Source: Sunxiuqinia elliptica (GTDB lineage: Bacteria > Bacteroidota > Bacteroidia > Bacteroidales > Prolixibacteraceae). From it: a DNA stretch of 64,000 bases. A program made the translations under genes and the position numbers. The notes beneath the pieces are model-generated. The model ran no database searches and was not told the DNA's origin. It was given only the letters and a program-made list of their open reading frames with translations. Location: assembly GCF_900113005.1 (NCBI RefSeq), contig NZ_FONW01000003.1, positions 1 through 64,000 on the forward strand, given 5' to 3'. Shown here one piece after another: positions 17,751-27,380 of the stretch; position 1 is the first letter of the stretch, and each line of letters starts with the position of its first letter.

Positions 17751-17796
17751 AATAAAATAAAGTATTTTGTAATCGAAACTAAAACCTAATGGACCA

Positions 17797-20541
17797 ATGA
17801 AACTGAACCACTTTCTTTGCTTGGCGATGCTTTTGTGTGCAGTAATTGATGTGAAGGCAGCCATTTCCCCAACAGAATTGACTTGTGAATACCTCGATAA
17901 TCCTGCGGTTGTGGATGTTCTGCAGCCTCGCTTGGCTTGGATCAATCAGGCTGAAGAAGGGGAGCGGGGACAAAAACAAACTGCTTGGGAAATTCGGGTT
18001 GCTAGCTCCGTCGATTTACTAAAGGAGCCTGATTTATGGCAATCGGGAAAGGTGAAAAGCGAGGAATCAAACCGAATAGAGTACGCTGGAAAATCGCTGA
18101 GTTCGCGAGCTGAATGTTGGTGGCAAGTACGTGTGTGGGATAAAAATGGGACGGTTTCAGAATGGAGTGAACCAGCCTTTTGGCGAATGGGAATTCTAGA
18201 TCCCAATGAGTGGAACGCAAAATGGATTGGAGCTCCCTGGCAAGGTGAAGAGCCGCTGCCTAAGCCATCGAATCCGGGAGTTAAACTACCTGCAGAACTC
18301 CCACCTCCGGCTCCTCTGCTGCGTAAGTCATTCGCCCTAAATAAAAAGATAAAACAAGCCGTGGCTTTTGTTACGGGCCTGGGCTATTTTGAGTTTTACC
18401 TGAATGGACAGAAGGTTGGGAATGATGTTTTGGTACCCAATCAAACCAATTATGGCAAGCGTCCGGGGCTAATTCATGAAAATATTCCTTTAGAAGATCA
18501 CTTTCGTGATTACCGGGTGATGTATCTCGCCTATGATGTAAAAGACATATTGCAACAAGGAAATAATGTTGCAGGGGCTATTGTGGGAAATGGCTTTTAT
18601 AATCCGGCAAAATATTGGGCTTTGGGCTACGGAACGCCTCGGTTTATTGCCCAAATCCATGTTGTTTACGAAGATGGCTCGGAAGATGTCATTGTATCGG
18701 ATGAAAGCTGGAAAGCTTCGAAAAGCCCGATTCTCATGGATATGGTTTATTACGGGGAGCATTATGATGCCCGTTTGGAGCAAGCAGGTTGGAACACCGT
18801 GGACTTTAATGATGCCCGGTGGAAGCCTGTTGCGTTGCGAAAAGCTCCTGATGGAAGGTTGGTGGCTCATACAGCCCGACCGGATCGTATTATGGAAGAG
18901 CTAAAACCGGTGACGATTCGAAAGGAAAAAGACGGACATTATTGGGTAGATTTTGGGATTGAAGTGAGTGGTTGGCTGTGCTTAACAGGAGTGGAGGGCC
19001 CGGCAGGTCATAAAATAACGATCAACTACTTCAGTAACGAATATTCGGGTGATAATACGTACACCCTCAGGGGGGAAGGACAGGAGTCCTATGCCGCGCG
19101 CTTTAACTGGTTTGTTTTTAGTGCTGTTGAGATTATCAATTGGCCCGGAGAATTAACAGCAGATCAGATAAGAGCAGAGGTGGTTCATACAGCAATTGAA
19201 GCGTCGGCTACTTTTGAATGTTCTAATTCAATGTTTGAAGAGATAAACACCATCTGGCGGAGAAGCCAAACCGATAATATGCATGGTGGCGTGGCGAGCG
19301 ACTGTCCTCATCGGGAGCGTTCAGCTTATACGGGCGACGGACAAGTGGCCTGTGTTACCGTTTTGCACAATTATGATGCACGAAATTTCTATCACAAATG
19401 GATTCAGGATATGGTTGATGCGCAGAATCCGGAAACGGGCTATGTTCCCAACGGAGCGCCGTGGCAACCGGGGTGTGGAGGAGGTGTTGCCTGGGGCGCC
19501 GCTATTTGTGTGATGCCTTGGGAGTTTTACAGGCACTATGGATCGGTTGATCTATTGCAGAATACCTATGAACCAATGAAAGCCTATCTACGCTATATGC
19601 AGACTTGGGTTGATGATGATGGAATTATGTTTTCGAAACGCACGGGGAAGGATGGCAAAATATTGAAATGGTTTAACCTGGGAGACTGGGTCGCTCCGGG
19701 AGATTTACCTCCAGATGACATGGTTCATACTTTCTATCTTTGGTATTGTGCCGATATCTTGAGTAAAACTGCAGCAGTTTTGGGAGAAGAAGATGACTCT
19801 CGTTTGTATCAAGGGATTGCTGAAGCAACTAAACAGGCATTTTTCAAGCGGTTTTACGATCCTCTGAAACATTCGTATGGGAAAGCTGGTGGAAATATTT
19901 TTGCCCTTAAAATGGGTGTTCCTGAAGAGCAACGGGAACAAGTCATTCATCGTTTAACGCAGGATGTTCTAGAGCACAATGGGCATCTGGATACGGGGAT
20001 TTTTGGGACTCGTTTCTTTTTTGAAGTGCTATCAGCAAATGGCCTTCATGAGTTGGCCTACCAGGCGATGAACAAGCGGGAAGAACCAAGTTATGGGCAT
20101 TGGCTGGAGCTGGGAGCAACAACAACCAGGGAAAACTGGAACGAGGATGGCTCACATAATCATCCGATGTTTGGTGGAGGCTTGGTCTGGTTGTACCGAG
20201 ATTTGGCAGGCATGCGTTTGGCTGAAGGTTCTGCCGGTTACCGGAAAATCGTTTTTCGTCCTCAGCTGATTGAAGAACTTGATTACGTGAGTTATTACAA
20301 TAAAACCAGCTATGGCCGTTGTGGAATTGACTGGAAAAAGCAGGATCAGAAGTTGCAAATAACATTAACTGTTCCAGTAGGATGTCAGGCAGAAGTACAT
20401 GTTCCGTTAATGGACGCTAACAAAATTACCGAAAGCCAGCAAGCTTTAGATCGGGCTGAGTCTGTCCGCTTTCTTTATGAAAAGGAAGATGCTCGTATTT
20501 ACGCTATTGGTAGTGGAACCTATCATTTTTTGTCTGAGTAG
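17797..20541 (+). CDS. alpha-L-rhamnosidase, GH78
   Basis: 914 residues with a signal peptide ending at VKAA. Layout follows GH78: N-terminal fibronectin-like domain (LTCEYLDNPAVVDVLQPRLAW), carbohydrate-binding beta domain (GLGYFEFYLNGQKVG, VGNGFYNP), then the (alpha/alpha)6 barrel with DCPHRERSAYTGDGQ (D502, general acid E507) and a C-terminal beta domain. The predicted base is E779 in TTTRENWN; the residue before it is Arg (R778), where most members have Trp. It releases alpha-linked L-rhamnose. It ends 111 bases before the ECF sigma gene of the same strand, so it is probably a member of the locus though on its own promoter. Confidence 0.93.
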   Translation: MKLNHFLCLAMLLCAVIDVKAAISPTELTCEYLDNPAVVDVLQPRLAWINQAEEGERGQKQTAWEIRVASSVDLLKEPDLWQSGKVKSEESNRIEYAGKSLSSRAECWWQVRVWDKNGTVSEWSEPAFWRMGILDPNEWNAKWIGAPWQGEEPLPKPSNPGVKLPAELPPPAPLLRKSFALNKKIKQAVAFVTGLGYFEFYLNGQKVGNDVLVPNQTNYGKRPGLIHENIPLEDHFRDYRVMYLAYDVKDILQQGNNVAGAIVGNGFYNPAKYWALGYGTPRFIAQIHVVYEDGSEDVIVSDESWKASKSPILMDMVYYGEHYDARLEQAGWNTVDFNDARWKPVALRKAPDGRLVAHTARPDRIMEELKPVTIRKEKDGHYWVDFGIEVSGWLCLTGVEGPAGHKITINYFSNEYSGDNTYTLRGEGQESYAARFNWFVFSAVEIINWPGELTADQIRAEVVHTAIEASATFECSNSMFEEINTIWRRSQTDNMHGGVASDCPHRERSAYTGDGQVACVTVLHNYDARNFYHKWIQDMVDAQNPETGYVPNGAPWQPGCGGGVAWGAAICVMPWEFYRHYGSVDLLQNTYEPMKAYLRYMQTWVDDDGIMFSKRTGKDGKILKWFNLGDWVAPGDLPPDDMVHTFYLWYCADILSKTAAVLGEEDDSRLYQGIAEATKQAFFKRFYDPLKHSYGKAGGNIFALKMGVPEEQREQVIHRLTQDVLEHNGHLDTGIFGTRFFFEVLSANGLHELAYQAMNKREEPSYGHWLELGATTTRENWNEDGSHNHPMFGGGLVWLYRDLAGMRLAEGSAGYRKIVFRPQLIEELDYVSYYNKTSYGRCGIDWKKQDQKLQITLTVPVGCQAEVHVPLMDANKITESQQALDRAESVRFLYEKEDARIYAIGSGTYHFLSE

Positions 20542-20563
20542 GGGATGTTTCTGCAACATTTAA

Positions 20564-20594
20564 ATTGGATTAAAACAAGCTTCTCTTATTTTTG
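20564..20594 (+). promoter_or_regulatory. Promoter of the first ECF sigma gene
   Basis: ATTG (20564-20567), 19 bases, then TATTTTTG (20587-20594), matching the Bacteroidota housekeeping promoter (TTTG, 19-21 bases, TAnnTTTG) with one mismatch in the -33 box. About 58 bases before the sigma start. Confidence 0.5.
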
Positions 20595-20652
20595 TTATCA
20601 ATTGGTGGCTTGTGCTAATAGGCTTAATAAGGATTAATTACAGCTCTTTTTT

Positions 20653-21216
20653 TTGAAAAGTGGAGAACATAGAAATTTGATTTTGCAAAGTGTTTCATCA
20701 TTTGAGCACTTTTTCAGAATGAACTACCATTTGGCTTGTTTGGTTGCTCTACGCTATTTGAAGGATCAGCAAATTGCTGAAGATATCGTTCAAGAGACTT
20801 TTATGGGCTTATGGCAAAAGCGAAATGAACTGACGATTGAGAGTAACTTAAAGCAATACTTGTTACGAGCAGTTCGAAATCGTAGTCTCAACTACTTGGA
20901 GCGTTCCAGACAGTTTGACCAGCTAACGGATGCAGCAAAAGAACTAGCTGTTGACGAAGAACAATCTGTTTATGCTGATGAAGAGCTGGCGGTTCGCATT
21001 GCCCGATCAATTGAAATGCTTCCTCCGCAATGTAAAAAGATTTTCTTACTGGCCTATCAGGATGATTTGACTTATAATGAGATTGCCGAGCGTCTTAACC
21101 TTTCAAAAAATACGATAAAAACGCAGATGGGCATTGCTTATAAGATATTGAGAGAAAAGTTAAAGTCGTATTTCTTGAATTTATTTATTCTTCCTTTCCG
21201 CCAATTAATGCATTAG
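20653..21216 (+). CDS. ECF sigma factor (SusCD-linked)
   Basis: 187 residues. Region 2 spans about 22-90 (DQQIAEDIVQETFMGLWQKR is the classic region 2.2-2.4 pattern) and region 4 about 118-170 (LPPQCKKIFLLAYQDDLTYNEIAERLNLSKNT in part). The TTG start at 20653 is chosen because the only in-frame ATG (20719) would cut off the helix FEHFFRMNYHLA at the start of region 2. It directs RNA polymerase to the SusCD promoter when released by the FecR-type anti-sigma encoded just downstream. No Shine-Dalgarno is evident. Confidence 0.9.
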   Translation: MKSGEHRNLILQSVSSFEHFFRMNYHLACLVALRYLKDQQIAEDIVQETFMGLWQKRNELTIESNLKQYLLRAVRNRSLNYLERSRQFDQLTDAAKELAVDEEQSVYADEELAVRIARSIEMLPPQCKKIFLLAYQDDLTYNEIAERLNLSKNTIKTQMGIAYKILREKLKSYFLNLFILPFRQLMH

Positions 21217-21322
21217 CTTGCGGTATCTTAGGTCGGTTCATCGACCGATTGTCTTACCGGAGATCAAAAAAAAATCATATTGTTTTCACCCTCTTTTTGA
21301 TTTTCTGTGTCTTACCAATACG

Positions 21323-22282
21323 ATGGAACAGAAAGAACAAAATAAGTGGGAGGAATGGGCTGCAACTCTTCATGAAAAAAAAGAAGATGGAAGTCAGTTC
21401 ATTCAGGGAGATGATGTACAAGACAAGAAGGCTGTGCATCGGATTTTTGAAGTGCGCGGAAAGGTTAATACCGTGTTGGGTTTAAAAAATGTTGATCAGG
21501 CTTGGAATAGCTTGCATCGGGATTTAAAGCCCCGAAATAGCCGAAGGACGTATTTGCGGTATGCCAGTATTTTGATTTTGTCTTTGTTGTTGTCAGGTGC
21601 TACCTATTGGTTAGGGAGGTACGCTCAGTTCAGCAATAACAGCTATGCTACGATTAGCTCTCCTAATGGTCAGATTACAAATTTCACGTTGTTTGATGGA
21701 ACGAATGTCTGGCTGAATGCTGGCTCTACGATCAGATATGCTCAATCATTTAACCGATCAGAACGAACAGTCTATTTAGAAGGCGAAGCTTTATTTGATG
21801 TTACTAAAAATGCAAAGCTTCCCTTTTTAGTTGAAACAGGACTTGCCCAGATCAAGGTTGCCGGAACCAGATTTAATGTACGAGCCTATACCGAGGAAAA
21901 TACGATTGAAACCGTTTTGATTGAAGGCGAAGTGCACTTTTTAGAGGGAAGCCGAGCATTGGTCTTAAGTCCTGGTGAGCGGGTGCAATTAACAAAGGAG
22001 TCTGGAGCAATTAGCAAAGCAAGAGTTAATACGTCGGAATATACCTCTTGGCACTTGGGAAAACATCATTTCAATAATGAATCACTATCCGACTTGGTGC
22101 TGTTGTTGGAGCGTTGGTACGACATAAAATTTGTTTTTGAAAGCGATTCGATTAAAGCTTATCGCTTTTCTGGAGTAATTGATAAAGAAAGGTCGCTGGA
22201 TTACACCTTAAACATTATTGAAGAAATTAATCGAGTAAAATTTGAACGAAAAGATGACCAAATCATGATTAAAGCAAAATAA
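21323..22282 (+). CDS. FecR-family anti-sigma factor with DUF4974
   Basis: 319 residues from the ATG at 21323 (MEQKEQNKWEEW); the frame is open 35 codons further up but that part looks like untranslated sequence. Cytoplasmic N-terminal sigma-binding region, one membrane helix at about 90-112 (ASILILSLLLSGATYWLG), then the periplasmic FecR domain (DGTNVWLNAGS, VYLEGEALFDVTK, VAGTRFNVRAY, ETVLIEGEV) and the C-terminal DUF4974 that contacts the STN domain of SusC. Holds the sigma factor until the transporter signals substrate. Gene order sigma-FecR-SusC-SusD is the standard trans-envelope signalling unit. Confidence 0.9.
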   Translation: MEQKEQNKWEEWAATLHEKKEDGSQFIQGDDVQDKKAVHRIFEVRGKVNTVLGLKNVDQAWNSLHRDLKPRNSRRTYLRYASILILSLLLSGATYWLGRYAQFSNNSYATISSPNGQITNFTLFDGTNVWLNAGSTIRYAQSFNRSERTVYLEGEALFDVTKNAKLPFLVETGLAQIKVAGTRFNVRAYTEENTIETVLIEGEVHFLEGSRALVLSPGERVQLTKESGAISKARVNTSEYTSWHLGKHHFNNESLSDLVLLLERWYDIKFVFESDSIKAYRFSGVIDKERSLDYTLNIIEEINRVKFERKDDQIMIKAK

Positions 22283-22287
22283 AAAGA

Positions 22288-22360
22288 AAGACCGGAGAAT
22301 GCTGGTAACATCCTTCGGTCTTACAAATCCTAATACCAGTTTTAGCAGAACGGGTATTAG
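22288..22360 (+). promoter_or_regulatory. Structured leader upstream of susC, two hairpins
   Basis: Hairpin 1: 22288-22301 pairs with 22309-22322 (AAGACCGGAGAATG / CATCCTTCGGTCTT), 14 bp with one A-C mismatch three pairs below the loop and one G-T pair. Hairpin 2: CTAATACC (22330-22337) / GGTATTAG (22353-22360), perfect 8 bp. No T-run follows hairpin 1. It sits right after the anti-sigma stop, where the sigma-dependent susC promoter or an attenuator is expected. A similar hairpin is at 48100. Confidence 0.55.
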
Positions 22361-22386
22361 CAAGTTTAACACTCAATCACAAACTT

Positions 22387-25300
22387 ATGAAAAAAAAACA
22401 ATTTTATCCGCGAATGCGGTGGCGGTATTTTTCGCCTAAATTATTGTTGTGTATGAAACTAACGATCTTGCTTTTTTTAATAGGAATTTTTGCTGCTTCA
22501 GGAAAGACCTATTCGCAACAAGGCCGGTTTAATTTGAATTATCGGAATGTTACCATAAAGGAGGTTTTTGATGAGATCAAGCTGCAAAGTGATTTACATT
22601 TTTTTTACAGTAATGACGATCTGGATATTTCTCGGAAAGTTGATATTAAGGTCGCTGATGCAAGTGTGGAAGATATTTTAAATCAGGTTTTTGATTCAAG
22701 TGATATTCACTACAAAATTGTTGACAATGTTGTTATTATTTCACGATCTGATGTTCAATGGTCCTTTGATCAAACCGAACAGAGATTGACGGTTAAGGGG
22801 ACAGTCACGGATTCCTCGGGCTTACCTCTTCCGGGATTAACCGTTTTGCTGAAGGGGAGTACACAAGGAACAATTACAGATAGCGAAGGGAGTTTTACAT
22901 TGGCGGATGTACCAACAAATGGAATCCTTATTTTCTCATTTGTAGGGATGGAAACAATGGAAGTTGCAGTGGAAGGCCGTTCGGTTATTCAGGTAGAGAT
23001 GCGCGAAAAAGCGATTGGCTTGGAAGAAGTTGTTGCAGTAGGTTATGGAACATTGAGAAAAAGTGATATCACGGGGTCGGTCAGCTCGGTAAAGGGTGAA
23101 GATTTAGCCCAGATGCCGATGCAGCGAGTTGACCAGGCATTGCAAGGACGGGCTTCGGGGGTGTTGGTTCTGAATACTGCTGGAGCACCGGGAGCTGAAA
23201 CAACAATTCGTGTTCGGGGGATGAACTCAATCAATGGTGGCAATAATGCCTTGGTTGTAATTGATGACTTACAAGGAGGTAACTTGAATGCCTTAAATCC
23301 GAATGATATTGAGTCGTTGGAGATTTTGAAAGATGCTTCGGCTACTGCAATTTATGGAGCTAGAGGAGCTAATGGAGTTATCCTGATCACGACTAAAAGT
23401 GGGAAAAAGGGAAAGCCAGTAATTAGTTACAGTTATAGCTATGGGATTCAGGCAATAAGAGATAAGCTGGATTTGATGGGAGCTGCGGATTATGCACGTA
23501 CTCGGAATGCCTGGCGAGCAACTCAAAATGCCTCGGGAACGCCAACTCCAATTTTTACAGACGAAGAAATTAGCGGATTCGAGCGTAGCGGAGGAACGGA
23601 TTGGCAGAATGAAATATACCGGGTTGCACCCATTCAAAATCATCAGCTGTCCTTGGGTGGAGGAACGGAAAACATGACTTACATGGTTTCTGGAGCTTAT
23701 CTTGATCAGGAAGGTATTCTCTTGAATTCGGAATACAAACGTTTCAACTTACGGGTGAACTTGAGTGCCGAAATCAGTGAAAAGTTGCACTTCGGATTGA
23801 ATTGGGATGGTGCCAAAGAAACGGGAAGTTCACCTCCTTATGGGGGAGGATCAGCTCTTAGCTTTTTAGGGCAAGCGGTAAATATTGCTCCGCGTTGGGA
23901 TCCCACAACACCTCCGTATGATGAGAACGGCAACTACAATCGCCACCCGGTTGAGTATGGTGCTTTTGATACCTGGAATCCCTTGGCGGCAGCAGTAGAG
24001 CCTGACATGAAAAATAACACCGTTCGAAACAACCTTAATACGTACTTGGAGTATGAGATTATTAACGGGTTGAAGTTGAAGGTTACAGGGGGTGCTACCG
24101 TGCGAAATATCAATAACAAAAGTTATTACAACAGCTTAACATGGGAAGGAAAGCCAGTTGGTGGAAAACTAGGCTATGGTACACTTCATTCTAGCTTGTT
24201 CTCCCGCTATCAAAACTCGAATATCTTGACTTATTCAAATAAGTGGAATGGGGTTCACGATTTAACGATTGTTGGCGTTGGTGAACAGCAATTTGAAAAG
24301 TTGGAAGATTTTGGATTGGTCGCATCTAAATTCACCGTTGACCAAACTGGAATTAATGATTTAGGAGGAGCTGATCAAATTTCGGAGAAATACTCCCACT
24401 TGGAGGAACGGGTAATTAATTCTTTTTTAGGTAGAATTAACTATGCTTATGCCAACAAGTATTTACTGACAGCCACCTACCGAGCTGATGGTTCCTCGGT
24501 TTTTGGCGACAACAATAAGTGGGGCTATTTTCCATCGGTTTCATTGGCGTGGCGAGCTTCTGAAGAGTCCTTTATCAAGGATTGGAGCTTTTTTTCAAAC
24601 CTGAAACTAAGAGGAAGTTGGGGAATTACAGGTAATCAGGCAATCAGTCCATACCAAACAATTGCTTCAATGGAATCCGGTTTTAACTATCCTTACAATG
24701 GGGGAAACTCAACGAATTTGGGATTTCGTATTGCCAGTGCTCATAATCTCAACTTGAAATGGGAAAGCACCGAACAGTTAAACCTGGGAATTGATATTGG
24801 TCTTTTGGATAGTCGGATAAATGCGACAGTTGACTGGTACAAAAAGACAACTGAAGACCTTTTGCTTAATCGGACACTTCCGAGCTACACGGGTTTGAGG
24901 AGTGTGATTGATAATGTCGGATCGGTTGAGAATAAAGGCTTTGAGATTGCCTTGACTGGAGACCCCTTGGTTGGTGCCTTCAAATGGAATACAGGAGTTA
25001 ATATTTCATGGAACCGCAATGAGGTTCTGGATTTAGGCGAGAATGATCGTTTGGAATTCAGAACGACTTACGGTGGGTATGGTCTTCGAAATGGCTTTAT
25101 GCAGCTAAGAGTTGGCGAACCTTTTGGACAAATGTATGGCTACGAAACGGTTGGAACTTGGCCCCAGAGCGAAGAAGCAGAAGCGGCTAAGTACGGCCAA
25201 CTTCCAGGGGATATTAAGTATACCGATGTCGATAAAGATGGTAAAATAACTCCGAGTGATATAAAGGTTATTGGAAACTCAATTCCCGATTTCATATTCG

Positions 25301-25818
25301 GTTTTACAAACCGTTTCTCTTATAAAGGTTTCGAGTTAACGGCTTTAATTCAAGGTTCTAAAGGAAATGATATTTTCAATCAGGGAAGAATCCGACTTGA
25401 AGGAGGAGATGAAGGAACCAGCGTTCGGCTGTTAGACCGATGGACACCAGAGAATCAGGATACGGATGTGCCTGCTTTTATCGATGAGCGAACACGTTTG
25501 GATGCAGCCCTTACCAGCACAATACAATTGGGGCGTGGTGATGATCAACGTTTGAGTCGTTGGGTAGAAGATGGTTCCTACATACGTTTGAAGAATATCA
25601 CACTTACCTACAATATTCCTTCTTTCTTATTGAAAGAATGGGGGATTGGTCATTTGAAAGCTTATGTGAGTGCAACCAACTTAATCACCTTTACCAATTA
25701 CTCAGGTTATGACCCTGAAGTGAGCTCATACAACAGTAATGATGCCCAAATTGGAGTTGATTTAAGCAACTATCCAACGGCAAAAACATTCACTTTCGGA
25801 ATCGATGTTTCATTCTAA
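22387..25818 (+). CDS. SusC/RagA-type TonB-dependent outer-membrane transporter with STN domain
   Basis: 1143 residues. Signal anchor to about residue 45, STN domain about 48-115 (NVTIKEVFDEIKLQSDLHFFYS, SVEDILNQVF), carboxypeptidase-regulatory-like domain about 130-215 (VKGTVTDSSGLPLPGLTVLLKG), plug about 225-340 (VVAVGYGT, SLEILKDASATAIYGARGANG), then the 22-strand barrel ending in aromatic FTFGIDVSF. The STN domain relays substrate binding to the FecR protein encoded upstream. Imports oligosaccharides with the SusD lipoprotein encoded 13 bases downstream. Confidence 0.95.
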   Translation: MKKKQFYPRMRWRYFSPKLLLCMKLTILLFLIGIFAASGKTYSQQGRFNLNYRNVTIKEVFDEIKLQSDLHFFYSNDDLDISRKVDIKVADASVEDILNQVFDSSDIHYKIVDNVVIISRSDVQWSFDQTEQRLTVKGTVTDSSGLPLPGLTVLLKGSTQGTITDSEGSFTLADVPTNGILIFSFVGMETMEVAVEGRSVIQVEMREKAIGLEEVVAVGYGTLRKSDITGSVSSVKGEDLAQMPMQRVDQALQGRASGVLVLNTAGAPGAETTIRVRGMNSINGGNNALVVIDDLQGGNLNALNPNDIESLEILKDASATAIYGARGANGVILITTKSGKKGKPVISYSYSYGIQAIRDKLDLMGAADYARTRNAWRATQNASGTPTPIFTDEEISGFERSGGTDWQNEIYRVAPIQNHQLSLGGGTENMTYMVSGAYLDQEGILLNSEYKRFNLRVNLSAEISEKLHFGLNWDGAKETGSSPPYGGGSALSFLGQAVNIAPRWDPTTPPYDENGNYNRHPVEYGAFDTWNPLAAAVEPDMKNNTVRNNLNTYLEYEIINGLKLKVTGGATVRNINNKSYYNSLTWEGKPVGGKLGYGTLHSSLFSRYQNSNILTYSNKWNGVHDLTIVGVGEQQFEKLEDFGLVASKFTVDQTGINDLGGADQISEKYSHLEERVINSFLGRINYAYANKYLLTATYRADGSSVFGDNNKWGYFPSVSLAWRASEESFIKDWSFFSNLKLRGSWGITGNQAISPYQTIASMESGFNYPYNGGNSTNLGFRIASAHNLNLKWESTEQLNLGIDIGLLDSRINATVDWYKKTTEDLLLNRTLPSYTGLRSVIDNVGSVENKGFEIALTGDPLVGAFKWNTGVNISWNRNEVLDLGENDRLEFRTTYGGYGLRNGFMQLRVGEPFGQMYGYETVGTWPQSEEAEAAKYGQLPGDIKYTDVDKDGKITPSDIKVIGNSIPDFIFGFTNRFSYKGFELTALIQGSKGNDIFNQGRIRLEGGDEGTSVRLLDRWTPENQDTDVPAFIDERTRLDAALTSTIQLGRGDDQRLSRWVEDGSYIRLKNITLTYNIPSFLLKEWGIGHLKAYVSATNLITFTNYSGYDPEVSSYNSNDAQIGVDLSNYPTAKTFTFGIDVSF

Positions 25819-25831
25819 AACAGAAAAAACC

Positions 25832-27277
25832 ATGAAAAAAAATAGATATCATAGTTACTTGTATTATTGGCTAATTGCTTTGCTGCTGTTCCAGGTTTCT
25901 TGTAAAAGCCTGGATGAAGATCCGCAAAGTTTTGTTTCGCCTCAAAGCTTTGGAAACTCAACGTCGCAGATTGAGGCTGCTTATGCGGCATCGCTTAATT
26001 ATTTATGGAGATATTGGGGAGGCTATGGATATGGCTATGGTCCGTTTCGCCATGATGACCAACTTGCTGGAGGAAACTTAAATATTGGCTTGGATAATGG
26101 CGATGGCTTGTGGCGGATGCATTACGGTGCCTTGCACAACATTAACAATGCGATTGCCTCCATTAAAGCGGGTAATGTAAAAGGGGCAACTGATGAAGCG
26201 AAGGATTTGTTGTTAGCCCAAGGTTTGTTCTTAAGGGCTCATAATTACTTTATGCTGGTTCGCATGTTTGGAGGTGTACCACTAATTACAGATGAAACAC
26301 CTGACCCAATTGCCAATCCTTTACCAAGATCATCCATTGCCGATGTGTATAATTTGATCGTTAGCGATTTGATTTTTGCATCATCAAAACTGCCGGAGAG
26401 CTGGACTGGAGAACCTGGAAAACCAACCAAAGGAGCAGCACAAGGAATACTGGCAAAGGTATACCTGACTATGGCAACTTATCCATTGAATGAATCATCA
26501 AACTATCAGAAAGCTGCAGATGTAGCTTTGCAAGTTATCGAATCGGGAAACTACTCATTGGTCCCAGGCATAACCGATGTATTTAAGCTTGAAAATAAAT
26601 ATGGCCCGGAGATGATGTGGAGTTACAATTCAACTTATGATGATATTGCTACCGATCCACAAATTTGGGCTCCTTCAGTTTATGCTGATGGCGGCTGGGG
26701 TGATGCAGCTATTGATACTACTTTTGAGCATGGCTGGCCCGATCAAGTGCGCAAAGATGCCTATCTTCTTTTAGAATGGGAAGGTGTTCCTTATACCGAT
26801 TTTGCTGAGCAAACACCCTTTTGTAAGAAGTTTTTCTTTTACCTGTCTGAGGATGATTTCAACGGTTATTCGTCAACAATGAACTGGCCGGTGATAAGGT
26901 ATGCTGATGTGCTTTTGATTTACGCAGAAGCTGCAAATATGGCTAACGGAGGTCCTACGGACAAGGCTGTTGACGCAATCAACCAGGTAATTGATCGAGC
27001 AAACAATTATGAGGAGAACCCACTTCATCCGAAGCTATCCACGGCGATGAGCCAAGCCGATTTTGATGCCGCTGTTATTCAGGAACGGAGTTGGGAGTTG
27101 GTGTTCGAAAATGCAGATCGCTGGTTTGATATCTGTCGTAAGCGAATTTTGGATCAGGTAACTGCTCGTCCTGATTACTTAGCCAATTTTAGCGAGGATG
27201 ATTACTTGTTTCCGATTCCGGAAATCGATCTGAATCTGAATGAACTACTGGAGCAAAATCCAGGATACAGCAATTAA
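25832..27277 (+). CDS. SusD/RagB-family surface glycan-binding lipoprotein
   Basis: 481 residues from the ATG at 25832, which begins a lipoprotein signal (LLLFQVSC); a longer frame overlaps susC and is unlikely. TPR-rich SusD fold: LRAHNYFMLVRMFGGVPLITDE, the RYADVLLIYAEAANM helix, ERSWELVFENADRWFDICR and C-terminal YLFPIPEIDLNLN. It caps the SusC barrel and binds the glycan at the cell surface. Position directly after susC is diagnostic. Confidence 0.95.
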   Translation: MKKNRYHSYLYYWLIALLLFQVSCKSLDEDPQSFVSPQSFGNSTSQIEAAYAASLNYLWRYWGGYGYGYGPFRHDDQLAGGNLNIGLDNGDGLWRMHYGALHNINNAIASIKAGNVKGATDEAKDLLLAQGLFLRAHNYFMLVRMFGGVPLITDETPDPIANPLPRSSIADVYNLIVSDLIFASSKLPESWTGEPGKPTKGAAQGILAKVYLTMATYPLNESSNYQKAADVALQVIESGNYSLVPGITDVFKLENKYGPEMMWSYNSTYDDIATDPQIWAPSVYADGGWGDAAIDTTFEHGWPDQVRKDAYLLLEWEGVPYTDFAEQTPFCKKFFFYLSEDDFNGYSSTMNWPVIRYADVLLIYAEAANMANGGPTDKAVDAINQVIDRANNYEENPLHPKLSTAMSQADFDAAVIQERSWELVFENADRWFDICRKRILDQVTARPDYLANFSEDDYLFPIPEIDLNLNELLEQNPGYSN

Positions 27278-27380
27278 TTTTTGAGTTTGGGAAGTCTGGC
27301 TGGACTCCTAACAAACACTGCAAATATATGCTGAGCCGTGTGTCGGCTTGGCATATATCCCTGCCTTTATTGGTTATACC

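Noticed and set aside
27348-27380. TTG start for the first propeller lipoprotein
   Set aside because: The ATG at 27381 opens directly into a clean lipoprotein signal; the TTG adds residues that would sit in front of it.
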